DNA of 64,000 bases from Sporobolomyces roseus (lineage: Eukaryota > Basidiomycota > Microbotryomycetes > Sporidiobolales > Sporidiobolaceae): contig JADILM010000007.1 in the NCBI GenBank assembly GCA_016617785.1, forward strand, positions 1,364,001 to 1,428,000, read 5' to 3'. The notes beneath the pieces were generated by a model. It was not told the origin of the DNA. It did no database searches and saw nothing but the letters and a program-made list of their open reading frames with translations. Shown piece after piece: positions 1-9,569 of the stretch; the stretch's first letter is position 1; each line of letters begins with the position of its first letter. A program made the translations under genes and the position numbers.

Positions 1-556
1 GTTGGAAAATCGATTGCGAAGAGTTCTTTCGAATCCGCACAAGTTCAGCTTTCCAATGTCTCCTTCGATCTAGCATGCCCGCGCCTCACCAGTCTAATCT
101 GAACGACGAGAAGAGCCAGGTATGCCAGGAGAAGATGCTCTATTGCAAGTAAGAAATCGTCGAATCCAACTCGAAGTCGATTCCCTTCGGCTACAGAAAA
201 AGAAAGGATCACTTCGCCGTATTGGTTTGTCAATCTAGGATATGGTACGCATAGTAGGTAGAAGGCAAATGAGATGTCAAGGGAGGGAGGGAGACAAGAG
301 AGAGAGAGATAGAAGTCTATTGACTTGGATCCCTTTTTTGCGAGATTGTCAATTGCTGCACTCGAGGGAGAGAGAGGAGACTGACACTACCGAACGAGTA
401 GACGACGAAGAGAGAGAGAGATTGTTGTTCAGGTGAAGGAAAAGAAGGAGAAGTTGGGTTGGGGTCGGGTGCCTGTTAACCGAATAATTCGAAAAAGGTT
501 AATTTCTGACCCTACGGATTTTCTCTGAGGGGCAACAGAAAGTAGCGATCAGTGGC

Positions 557-564
557 AAAAAAAA
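557..564 (-). terminator. Pol III terminator of left tRNA-like gene
   Basis: Eight consecutive A on the plus strand are T8 in the direction of transcription. They start four bases after the end of the tRNA-like gene, as expected for an RNA polymerase III terminator. Confidence 0.75.
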
Positions 565-568
565 CTGA

Positions 569-663
569 AGGTACGACAGGGATTTGAACCCTGGAACGCA
601 AGCGTAGGGGCAAGGTACTCATGGTATAGTAAACCCCCGGAATAACCACTATCCGACCGTACC
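569..663 (-). tRNA. Intron-containing class II tRNA-like gene, left-arm copy
   Basis: Exact inverted copy of 3726-3820. It folds with a 7-bp acceptor (GGTACGG/TCGTACC), a 3-bp D stem, a 5-bp T stem (CAGGG/CCCTG) and a perfect B box (GGTTCAAATCC). A short hairpin (ACGC-TT-GCGT) sits in the variable region. The anticodon-loop region is 23 bases long, so an intron is expected. The isotype is ambiguous; see the right-arm copy. A T8 terminator follows. Confidence 0.7.
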
Positions 664-755
664 AAACGTAATCAATTGTAATGATTCGATGTTCAGAGCG
701 GAACTTTAGACCTATATGTACCCACTGCCAGAAACTCACCTTCGAGAAAGTGGTG

Positions 756-3633
756 GTCCATAGTGCAAATGCCCCTCTACTGCTCTACTTTCGGAATCGA
801 CCTCTTCTGTAAGCAAGGAATCACTTGTGCTGCACTGTATCGCGAAAGAGGAGAAGCGAAAGTCAAGTTTCGAAACGAGTACCTGACTTGCCTCGATCCG
901 TCGATCCTAATGTCTCTCCCCGGTTTGAGAAGCCCGCTGCATCTCTTGAGAAACCCACGATTCCTCTGATGTTCATCAGCGTGTCAAGCTCGAGCAAAAG
1001 CAGACTTGGAAGGACAGGAGCAAAGGTTTCAACGACAGAGACTTTCTTCGCTTCTTCACTATCCAGCATCTTGACTGACAGACTTGGGGCTCCGTTTTAC
1101 TCTCCTGTATCTACAATAACTGCCGTAACCCGAGAGATGAATAGTGCAGCCGTAGCGAATGTTCGACCGAATTGCGTTGTTTTCAAGCTTGCGAGTTGTA
1201 GTTGTAGAAATTCTGACTGTGCAATATGCCAAAGCTTTACATATTGCAATGACTCATGTGCTCAGCGCTCATGCAGACTTTGGAAGACTGCGACCCATTG
1301 TCTTGATTGAAGTCGGTTTTAAGAACGAGAGCAGTTTTTGCGACTGCGCTTGTTTCGCTCGAGTGCAGCCATTTTGCGCTCAAAATCACGACCATAGACG
1401 TCCTGAGGCTATATCAGGCGGGTAGCGAAAGATGGGAGCAGCTGCAAGAATGAGGAGCGGCGTAGAGACAAGAAGAAGACCCATAGTCTTCTCCGGCAAA
1501 AAAAACGCTTTCGCAAAGTAGAGATACCGAGTCTTTGTGATCAGTAGCAGCCATCTTCTACACGCTTGCACCACTAGTGACTCGCTCGAACAGCTGTACA
1601 GGTCAGCGAGCAGGAAAGCGGGATATTGTCTATACCCGAAAATTATTCCGACAGCTTCTGTTACTCTGGCGCTTGTCGATGCTGCAGCTGCTATCGAGCT
1701 TTTGATAGTCCACTTAGAGCTGGACCGTCGTGTTGTCTGCCGCTGCAAACTCGTACTCGCTCAAGGGTCTGGCAAGGGATGAATCTGGCCTTGCAATCCG
1801 TCTCCTTCATTCCTGAGGACGTTGCTCTTGACGTCGGAAGAAAACAGCTACTTAGATGTAGACAGAGAGATCAGGAGAGAACGGATCAAACGCGGAAAGC
1901 GAGCGATAAGTAGAGAAAGAGCTACCCATAAGACAGTGGTCTTTTCGGTAGTTTTTCGGCAAGTAAGTGATTGAAAATAGATGCAGTGACGCGTAGAGCA
2001 AGCTGAAAAAGCGAAAGCGAGACAGCAGGGAAGATGAGAGGTCGGAATGATTTCGAAGAAGGATCAAATCACAAGTCAGCTTTGATTCCCATTGAGTAGA
2101 GTCAGAAGCTGCTCCTCATCTCACCCTGAAAAAGATTGAACCAAGATCACACAGCAATTTCGCAATTGCTCGGAAGCAAGGAAAGCTGTTGCGAGAGGAG
2201 AAGTGAGCTAGGAGCCGAAGAGCTACAGTCTAGCGAAGCGAAACTGACCTCGGGACGCTCGAGAGGTGTAGTTAGCGAGAGCTACTACCGAAGGTCAAAG
2301 AGCGGATATGTAAGATTGAGGGCAGCAGAGTAAGTTTCGCTCGATTACAGAAAAATGCGAGGAAAAAAGATGTACCCGGTGCTGGACTGGTCGTAACGGG
2401 GTGTTCTTATCTCAGAATTAGTGTCGTTCAACGAGTCTGATTCTGTCAGTTGAAGAGTGCAGAAAATCTTCGAGACGAGAAGGTGAAATGCTTCATCAAG
2501 CGAGTCGGCTGAGAGCGTTTCCGACCGTTACCAGGGCTTTCAAATCTGATTGATCATCCCTGACCCAAAGAGAGAACAGCAGTGAGCCAGACAGATTACA
2601 AGTCTTTGACAAAGAACATCGAAAGCGCTCGGAAGAATCGCTTTGCGGCATCGCGATATCGGCATCCTGTCTCCTACGTTCCTCGACATTTCTTCCTATC
2701 TATCTAAGCTACTCGGGAGCTCTGTGTGAGCTTCTCGAGAGGTAAACGTCTATATCCGACTAAACCTTCTCAAGCTGATCTACTCGAATGCCGCCTTCTG
2801 AGAATCGCAACCTTTCGTCAGCTCGTTCTCTCGCTGGAAACAATGCTGAATCCCGCTAAAAGGCTCAGAAACGATATCCTAACAGCCTTCGCAGCGTTGT
2901 TCGTTTCTTCTTTTTCACTCCTTCTTCCTCGGAAGTCGGAAAGATAGGAGAGAGAAGGTGCCAGTATGATCAGCTGACTGACTTCGATTGGACTTCGATC
3001 TTCACAAGGTCAGCAAAGTTGAAACAAGGCATCACCCCCTGATCCCCTACCTTTCACTCTCAGAGTCTCTTCTCGCTCGCACTCACTTCGATCATGCTAC
3101 CGGCTGGACTACCGGCGCTCACAAGTATTAAGCGATATGCCGTCCATCGGAACGCTCAAACTTGAATGTTTCCGCCTGCTCTGCTTCACTGAATTCATGT
3201 CTCGACCATGTCCTCAAACCTGTCACTACTGCAGCCACTCTCATCCATACATGAGGTCTTCAAGACCCTCCTTCGACTACCTCACGCAGTCTTTCGCCCG
3301 AATCGCGTCCTTTCGCTCTTCAAAACGAACTTGTCGACAGTCGGACCGGGTTTGGCTCGTCCACCACACGAAGGTCGACAGTGTAACATACAGATACGAG
3401 CAGCTCAATCCATGTTACGCTCGATGGCCCAGTATCAAGAGGTTTGGGTCGAGAACAAGGACAAATTGAGGGAAAGTGCGAAAGATCAATTTTCAGTCTC
3501 TTTCGGGCCACAGGTAAGTCAGTCGTCTCTCCTTCTCTGTGTGGCATCTCACGAGTATGCTGACCTCGACTGAGGTGTTTTGTTCGTCGCAGATACTTTC
3601 GTTGTCGACGGAAAACTCAATTTCTCGCTCATT
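756..3633. other. Core between inverted repeat arms; no convincing gene
   Basis: This 2.9 kb stretch has no reading frame that I recognise and no clear splice-consistent gene. The longest open frames are below about 160 codons and look like chance. The base composition resembles the rest of the window rather than an AT-rich island. A possible gene remnant lies at 3208-3513. I see no retroelement domain, target-site duplication or tandem repeat. Confidence 0.6.
3208..3513 (+). other. Possible coding remnant, unknown product
   Basis: An open frame ends at CAG followed by GTAAGT, a good donor. Its last 30 residues (SMAQYQEVWVENK... to FGPQ) have a protein-like, charged composition. The next plausible exon (about 3593-3650) runs across the inner boundary of the right repeat arm and ends at another donor, GTGAGT. 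The last few codons of that exon also occur in the left arm. No family was recognised, and the reading phase between the two exons does not give a convincing product. It could be a fragment cut by the rearrangement that made the repeat. Confidence 0.25.
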
Positions 3634-3725
3634 CACCACTTTCTCGAAGGTGAGTTTCTGGCAGTGGGTACATAAAGGTCTAAAGTTCCGCTCTGAACAT
3701 CGAATCATTACAATTGATTACGTTT

Positions 3726-3820
3726 GGTACGGTCGGATAGTGGTTATTCCGGGGGTTTACTATACCATGAGTACCTTGCCCCTACGCTTGCGTTCCAGGG
3801 TTCAAATCCCTGTCGTACCT
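3726..3820 (+). tRNA. Intron-containing class II tRNA-like gene, right-arm copy
   Basis: Visible parts: acceptor GGTACGG with TCGTACC, discriminator T, A-box-like TCGGATAGTGG, and T arm CAGGG-TTCAAAT-CCCTG. The anticodon stem is GGGG/CCCC. The 23 bases between its strands are too many for a loop, so an intron of about 14-16 bases is likely. AGTA in the putative intron can pair with TACT in the loop, like the anticodon-intron helix of eukaryotic pre-tRNAs. A 13-base variable region with an ACGC/GCGT hairpin suggests a long-arm (Ser/Leu) type. Depending on how the loop is set, the anticodon reads ACT or TAC; neither is normal for a long-arm tRNA, and discriminator T is also unusual there. It may be a functional odd tRNA or a tRNA-derived element. 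Confidence 0.7.
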
Positions 3821-3824
3821 TCAG

Positions 3825-3832
3825 TTTTTTTT
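3825..3832 (+). terminator. Pol III terminator of right tRNA-like gene
   Basis: A run of eight T begins four bases after the tRNA-like gene, the standard RNA polymerase III stop signal. It mirrors the left copy exactly. Confidence 0.75.
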
Positions 3833-4392
3833 GCCACTGATCGCTACTTTCTGTTGCCCCTCAGAGAAAATCCGTAGGGTCAGAAATTAACCTTTTTCGA
3901 ATTATTCGGTTAACAGGCACCCGACCCCAACCCAACTTCTCCTTCTTTTCCTTCACCTGAACAACAATCTCTCTCTCTCTTCGTCGTCTACTCGTTCGGT
4001 AGTGTCAGTCTCCTCTCTCTCCCTCGAGTGCAGCAATTGACAATCTCGCAAAAAAGGGATCCAAGTCAATAGACTTCTATCTCTCTCTCTCTTGTCTCCC
4101 TCCCTCCCTTGACATCTCATTTGCCTTCTACCTACTATGCGTAAAATATCCTAGATTGACAAACCAATACGGCGAAGTGATCCTTTCTTTTTCTGTAGCC
4201 GAAGGGAATCGAGTTCGAGTTGGAAGTTTCGACGAGTTCTTACTTGCAATAGAGCATCTCTTCCTGGCGTAGTTAACTCGTCTCGTCGTTCAGATTAGAC
4301 TGGTGAGGGGCTGGGCATGCTAGATCGAAGGAGACATTGGAAAGCTGAACTCGTGCGCATTCGAAAGAACTCTTCGCAATCGATTTTTCAAC

Positions 4393-4998
4393 CTTGCTTC
4401 CCCTGGTTTCGGTGCCGTGATGTCGATACCTTCGTTCATCGACCATCAGTATCTACAAGCGTTCACGCTACAAAGCTGAAGTCCCCGCTCATCACAAACA
4501 CTGACTTTTGCTGAAGTTTCGTAGTTTGTCTGCCCTCTTCTCCTCTCAGCTAAGGATACTGTCGATAGTCTCCCTACGTGCGTCTTTGTACCAAGTGGAT
4601 GAGTCACTAGTGGTCCAAAGTGCCGACCCTTGTGCACTCAGGTCGCTTCTCCGTTCTCGAATCACTTCGTAGTACTATCGCACCTGACGACGGTCGGTAC
4701 TGCGACACCTGTCCTAGCATCTCTCACCTCTGTCGTCGACGCGATCGTATTCGCTTCCCCTCTGACCGCTGGTATGTAGTCCGGCTCGCTAATCGAATCC
4801 GACGAAAATGCGAGCGAAATGTGAGATTTATTCCTCAACATTTCGGCGGATTCTGTTCGCGATGTATTCGATTGACAACTGGACGCTGAACAGACCCAAT
4901 CGCGACTTGTGAAAGCGAGATTTTGCCCTCGCCGATTTTGATCCCGCGAAGCGATTTGATCCGGCTTTCTTTTCCTTCCTCCCACTCACTCTCAGAGT
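4393..4998. other. Intergenic stretch and ETR1 promoter
   Basis: Lies between the right repeat arm and the ETR1 start. Only short open frames that I do not recognise are present. The last 60 bases before the ATG are pyrimidine-rich (TTCCTTCCTCCCACTCACTC), as in many fungal leaders. Confidence 0.5.
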
Positions 4999-6654
4999 AT
5001 GCTTCGACCTACCTCAGCACGTCTATTCAATTCTACGACTCGCTCACTAGCCGGTACTACTTCGGCAGTCGATGCGAGAGCTATAGTCTTCACCGAACAT
5101 GGCGATCCAAATCAAGTCCTCAAAGCCCACCGATACAGGTTACCAAAGCTAGAGAAAGGTCAAGTGAGATTGAGATTCGAATTGGGAGCTATCAGTATGT
5201 ATCTCTAGCTGTCTTTCGAGCTGTAGGATGCTGACAGACTTTCATCAAACTTCAAGATCCGGCTGATATCGTACGTTTCCCTTGCAGCTGCTCTGCTGAA
5301 CGAATCACGACTGATAAGCTCGAGCGTATAGAATGTCATTCAAGGTGTTTACCCTTCGAAACCGAAAGTGAGGGAAGACTTGGGAGATGAGCCAGTTAGC
5401 ATCATGGGTAACGAGGGAGTAGCTACAGTTGAAGGATTCCTCGAAGATGGTACGGTAGAGAACAAACTCAAAGTAGGGGACAAAGGTAAGCTGAAGGAGT
5501 CACTTTCGCTCAGTGAACGAAGATGACTGATTCTTCGCAATCTTTCATAGTCGTTATGGGTGCTCCTCAACTCGGTTCGTCTATCTCTTCCTCTGTCCAC
5601 CGCGCTCTCAACTCACTCTTGAATCCGTGCTATAGGTACCTGGGCGTCACACGCGAACCTCCCCTTCACTTCCCTAATCCCTCTCTCCTCCTCCCACTCA
5701 TTAACTCACCGTCAATCCGCAACTCTCGCCATCAATCCTCCAACAGCCTACCGAATGCTCAGTGATTTCATCCCTCTCAACCCAGAAGATTCCAAGAACC
5801 GACAAAAGACGGAAGGCAAAAAACAATGGGTGATTCAGAATGGTGCGAATAGTGCGGTTGGGCAGGCTGTCATACAGATTGCGAGGGAATGGGGAATCGG
5901 TACGATCAATCTGGTCAGAGATAGGTGAGCTCTTTACGTCTATCTCAGATCCTTCCAGAGCTGAGTCGGCGAGTCAATTCACAGACCTTCAATCGATTCA
6001 CTCAAGACACAACTCGAATCACTCGGTGCCGATCACGTTCTGACCTATGAAGAGTTCCTATCGAGGGAGAACAACTCTCGAAGTAAGATCAAAGAGTGGA
6101 CAGGGAAAGATGGAGAGATGTTATTGGCTTTGAATTGTGTCGGAGGGAAAGAGACTGCTGAAATGGCGAAACTTCTAGGAGTTGGTGGTCAACTAGGTCA
6201 GTTCCTGTATATTTTCTGATCTCATCACTCTTCTTTGCGTGACTGATGGGTAGAGCACCGGAGATTGACAGTCACTTACGGAGGAATGGCTAAAACTGCT
6301 TTGTCTCTACCTCCAAGTTTGTTCATCTTCAAGAAGCTCACTTCGTACGCACACTTTCCACTTCTACTCTTTCCTCTCTCTCTCAGCAACTCACGACGGT
6401 CCTCTCTCGATGATAGCACGGGATTCTGGCTCTCAAATTGGACTCAAACGAACCCAATTGATCGAATCAAAATGATGAATTCCCTATCCTCTATGGTCTC
6501 GAGCGGGAAACTGAAAGAACCAGAAACGAAAGTAGTTGTATTGGAGGGCAGTGATAGAGAGGTTGAGGAGACGGTGAGGGAATTGATGAAGAGTTTGGAA
6601 GAGGGGAGGACGGGGAAGAAGATCTTGTTGCATTGGCAAGACGAGACCAAGTAG
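4999..6654 (+). CDS. ETR1: Mitochondrial trans-2-enoyl-CoA/ACP reductase
   Basis: Predicted 405 residues in eight exons: 4999-5194, 5257-5270, 5332-5485, 5551-5574, 5636-5924, 5985-6196, 6254-6344 and 6417-6654; all phases agree. The family (MECR/Etr1, zinc-free MDR fold) performs the last NADPH-dependent reduction of mitochondrial fatty-acid synthesis, which supplies octanoyl-ACP for lipoate. The N-terminus (MLRPTSARLFNSTTRSLAG) is Arg/Ser-rich without acidic residues, a good mitochondrial presequence. The VYPSKP segment carries the family's catalytic Tyr, and GANSAVGQAVIQIA is the nucleotide-binding loop. The end of the protein (GFWLSNW...LLHW) also matches the family. Two exons are only 14 and 24 bases long. 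Length is normal. It is convergent with RPL28. Confidence 0.93.
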
Positions 6655-7270
6655 GGAGTGACGAGGAAGAGTGGAGTGAGGTTGCGAGCTGAGTGCGGCT
6701 AGTGTTGTAATATTGTGATTCGCAATCGATTGAGTTTTGAAGTTCTCGAAAAAGTTCATTTTCTCGATAGTGATTGGTTCGGACTGCTTCTGTCGTGGGG
6801 CTGTCCATGCGAGGTGAGGAAGATCGAGGGATGCACCCGGCGTCGTGTAGCACGATGGGGGAAACATAGCGAAGGAGAAATGCTGAGTCTTCGAGAGGGA
6901 GAAAGAGAAACGATCCAAGACAGCAAACTCAACGCGAAGAATCGACAGAAGCCGACAACCAAGCGTTCGATACCAGATAGAGTCGAAGCAAGGGAGACCG
7001 TCTCGCCCATTCCTCCTCCTCAAGGGAGAAGTGCCCACCTCTCTCTTCTGCCTGATCTCGCTCTTCCGCTTCCTCATCCCGACTGGTTGCCCGCTGTAAG
7101 TCCTGGATCCAACGCACTGCTAAAATCCAGGTATTGTAAAGACGACATCCCATCGAAGTACGCAATCCCTGTAACCCTCTTCCCTTCTTCCCTCTCGAAA
7201 ATCGAGTTCCGAAAATGAAAAGAAATTGTAAAGATTTTTGCACCGCGATTTCCCAGCTAGAGTAACCAGT
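6655..7270. other. Convergent 3' intergenic region ETR1/RPL28
   Basis: Holds the 3' ends of two convergent genes. A 197-codon frame on the minus strand has no recognisable similarity and no proper gene context, so I treat it as chance. Confidence 0.5.
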
Positions 7271-7869
7271 TTAAGCGACAATGGAAACGACACCACCGTT
7301 CTCCTTGATCTTGGCCTCGGCCCTACGGGAAACGTAACGAGCCTTGACGATGATGGGGTAAGCGGGGAGACGACCTTTGGCGAGAACTTTGCCGTAACCG
7401 TGAGCGAGGCAGTCGACGACGGGTACAACAGTCGAGGAAGCATCGAGACCCTCTCGCTGTTCAGCGGGGATGAGCGACTAAAATGGAACAATTTGTGAGT
7501 TTTCGAATTCAAGGAAAGAGGGTGAAAGGGAAGGGAATGGAAATTTACAGCGATCTTGTCGACGTTGATAACGGGTCGCCACATGGCAGCCTTGTTCTGG
7601 TGGAAGTGACGCATACCAACCTTACCGAAGTAACCAGGATGGTATTTATCAAAGTTGGTTCGGTGGTGATGTTGTCCACCAGCCTATTTCTCGGAATCAT
7701 TCTCTCTAATCAGTTCCCACTAGCCCTAACGTGAGAGTAGGGAGATAGAGAATGAGAGACTACTGACCAAACCCCTTCCTCCCGGATGTTTTCTGTGCTT
7801 TCCTACACGACCGTGACCGGCCGAAACGTGGCCTCGGTGCTTGCGGGTCTTGCTGAATCGGGTAGGCAT
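7271..7869 (-). CDS. RPL28: 60S ribosomal protein uL15 (L28/L27a)
   Basis: Three exons on the minus strand: 7768-7869, 7549-7683 and 7271-7477, giving 147 residues as in yeast Rpl28. The N-terminus [18 protein letters not shown] and the blocks [30 protein letters not shown] and the C-terminal [11 protein letters not shown] are signatures of the uL15 family. uL15 is a core large-subunit protein. Both introns are phase 0. A further intron may lie in the 5' leader: GTCAG near 8033 and a TTTTAAG acceptor just before the ATG. The gene is divergent from RPB11. Confidence 0.97.
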
Positions 7870-8637
7870 CTACTTAAAAGAGTACAGGGGAGAGGTGTGA
7901 GTTGATTGTAGAGAGATTGAAAAAAAAGGGCAAGGGGAGAGGTTGATCTGAGTCTGCGAGTTTGAAGGATTGCTGAGGGTTGAACTGGTGGGTAGGGAGG
8001 CAGTTGATAGAGTTATGGGGTTGTGTATACTGACCTTCGGTTCAATGAGACGACTCCAAAGAAAGAGAAGAGGAATCCGTTTCACCAGTCGAGACTTCTC
8101 TCTCTCAAAAGATTCAAGCTGACTCCAGCACAATTCTCACCTTTCTCTCCTCTTTCTCTCACTCTTACTAGTTCAAATACTCTTTAACTACGCTCAGGCA
8201 ACCTATTCAGTTCAATCTAGTTCAACCAAGTGCCGTTCAATCAGCTACTTTCAATCCTACCTCACCAACTCGTGTCAAACCTTCCCTCTCCCCCTTCAAC
8301 TCCAACACCCAGTCTCAGTTTCCCATCTTCAACCCGTGAGTATCTATTTACAATACTCTACTCCCTCCCTCTCTCCACTCCAAAAGTGATGAAACACAAA
8401 TGTTACAATACAATTTTAAATACAATCTGTCAATCCCCCGAGTCCTGCCTCTCCTAGAGGATTTTAAAGTGGTTCATTGACGAAGAACGCATTGCTAAAA
8501 TCTGATTCAAACCCCCCTTCCTCTTCCCCTCCCTATCAACCCGGATTACTCGAAAAGCGAAGAAGATCGAAAACTGACTTGTTCGCTCGTTTAACTTCGA
8601 TTCTAGGTTCGCATAGATAAGAAAAGACTAGGTCAAG
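7870..8637. promoter_or_regulatory. Divergent promoter region RPL28/RPB11
   Basis: This 768-base spacer separates two housekeeping genes transcribed away from each other. It contains several pyrimidine tracts and a likely 5'-UTR intron of RPL28 at about 7873-8033. I see no other coding potential. Confidence 0.55.
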
Positions 8638-9216
8638 ATGAACGCACCTAGTAGATATGAGATGTTCGTGTTAGCGGATGGCGAGCCAAAGTGAGTGCAA
8701 CCCCTCGCTTTTCCCACTCCTTTGGTACTTCCCTTCCCTCTTTTCCCTTGCAATGTCACATCTCCTCCACGTTCTCCCTTATACTGAGACCGTCGTCTTT
8801 TCTTTTCCTGTAGAGTGACTGTCGAAGAAGATACAAAGATCCCCAATGCCGCAACTCTAACTATCAACAAAGAGGATCACACTTTGGCCAACATGCTTCG
8901 CTCGTAAACTCCTTTCTCTCCCTCCTCGCTGCTCCATCACTCGGCTGACTCTCACTATGAGTGTAGGCAACTCCTCTTACTCCCATACGTCCAGTTCGCA
9001 GGTTACAAAGTCCCTCACCCGTTAGAATCCAGAGTAGTTCTCAAACTTCAAACGGACGGTACTCAAACTCCGATTCAGGCGGTACAGAACGCGATTGGTG
9101 CATTGATCGTCTTGTTGGGAAAAGCGAAAACTGCGTTCAGTCAGGAATTGATCAAGAGTAAAGCGATGGATGGAGAACAAGACGGATTTGGAGGCGCTGC
9201 AGAAGGGTTCTACTAG
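8638..9216 (+). CDS. RPB11: RNA polymerase II subunit RPB11
   Basis: Three exons (8638-8690, 8814-8903, 8967-9216) encode 130 residues, the usual size. [16 protein letters not shown] at the N-terminus and the block [11 protein letters not shown]...FAGYKVPHP are the conserved RPB11/AC19 alpha-like motif. The MNxPxRYE start distinguishes Pol II RPB11 from the Pol I/III subunit AC19. In the enzyme it pairs with RPB3 as the counterpart of the bacterial alpha dimer. The C-terminal tail after SQELIKSK is short and Gly-rich. The ATG at 8638 is the first in frame and begins the conserved motif. Confidence 0.95.
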
Positions 9217-9569
9217 AGAACAGAGAGAGAGAAAGGAGGGGAGGGTTTTTATGTGCGTATCGGAGTTTTTTTGTTATACCGATGTTGTTGTACGATACCG
9301 AAACAAGAGGAGTAATATCGTTTTACTCGAAACTCTTTTTGCGAACACAAAAACGAAATACGATTCAATAGCAGTACACTCACTCGAGCTCGATCGTCAG
9401 AAGGAGAGGATGCCTTGACTCCGTCACTCGCCAGAGCAGATGAGGTCTCTCTCGTCAGGAAGCATCGACAGTGGAGCAGTCGAGCAGAATGCTTCTCCCT
9501 TTTCTTCGTCTATATGTGATACGGACGCTTTCGATGCTCAGCTTACGGATAGTATCACAGGTGATGTCT
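9217..9569. other. Convergent intergenic region RPB11/allantoinase
   Basis: Contains only the 3' flanks of two convergent genes. No further gene, RNA or repeat was recognised. Confidence 0.5.

Larger units (their letters stand above)
1..755. repeat. Left arm of large inverted repeat
   Basis: The reverse complement of this segment matches 3634-4392. The inner two thirds (about 245-755) is almost identical between arms; I see only one or two substitutions, for example around 716. The outer part (1-240) still aligns but carries many substitutions and small indels. The arm holds one tRNA-like gene, a GA/CT-rich microsatellite and no protein gene. The match runs to base 1, so the arm may continue beyond the window. 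Confidence 0.93.
3634..4392. repeat. Right arm of large inverted repeat
   Basis: Inverted partner of 1-755. Identity is near complete from 3634 to about 4140 and declines outward to 4392, where similarity to the left arm reaches the start of the window. It contains a tRNA-like gene at 3726-3820 with its T8 terminator and a CT-rich tract around 3965-4110. Confidence 0.93.

Noticed and set aside
512..739. 75-codon frame, repeated in the right arm within 3539-3877
   Set aside because: It lies over the tRNA-like gene and its flanks in both arms; its apparent conservation comes from the repeat itself.
825..1310. 161-codon plus-strand frame in the core of the inverted repeat
   Set aside because: No recognisable motif, low-complexity Ser/Arg composition as expected for chance frames in this sequence, and no good start or splice context.
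6484..7077. 197-codon minus-strand frame overlapping the 3' end of ETR1
   Set aside because: It runs antisense into a conserved ETR1 exon, and its composition (Ser, Arg, Pro) is that of an antisense shadow.
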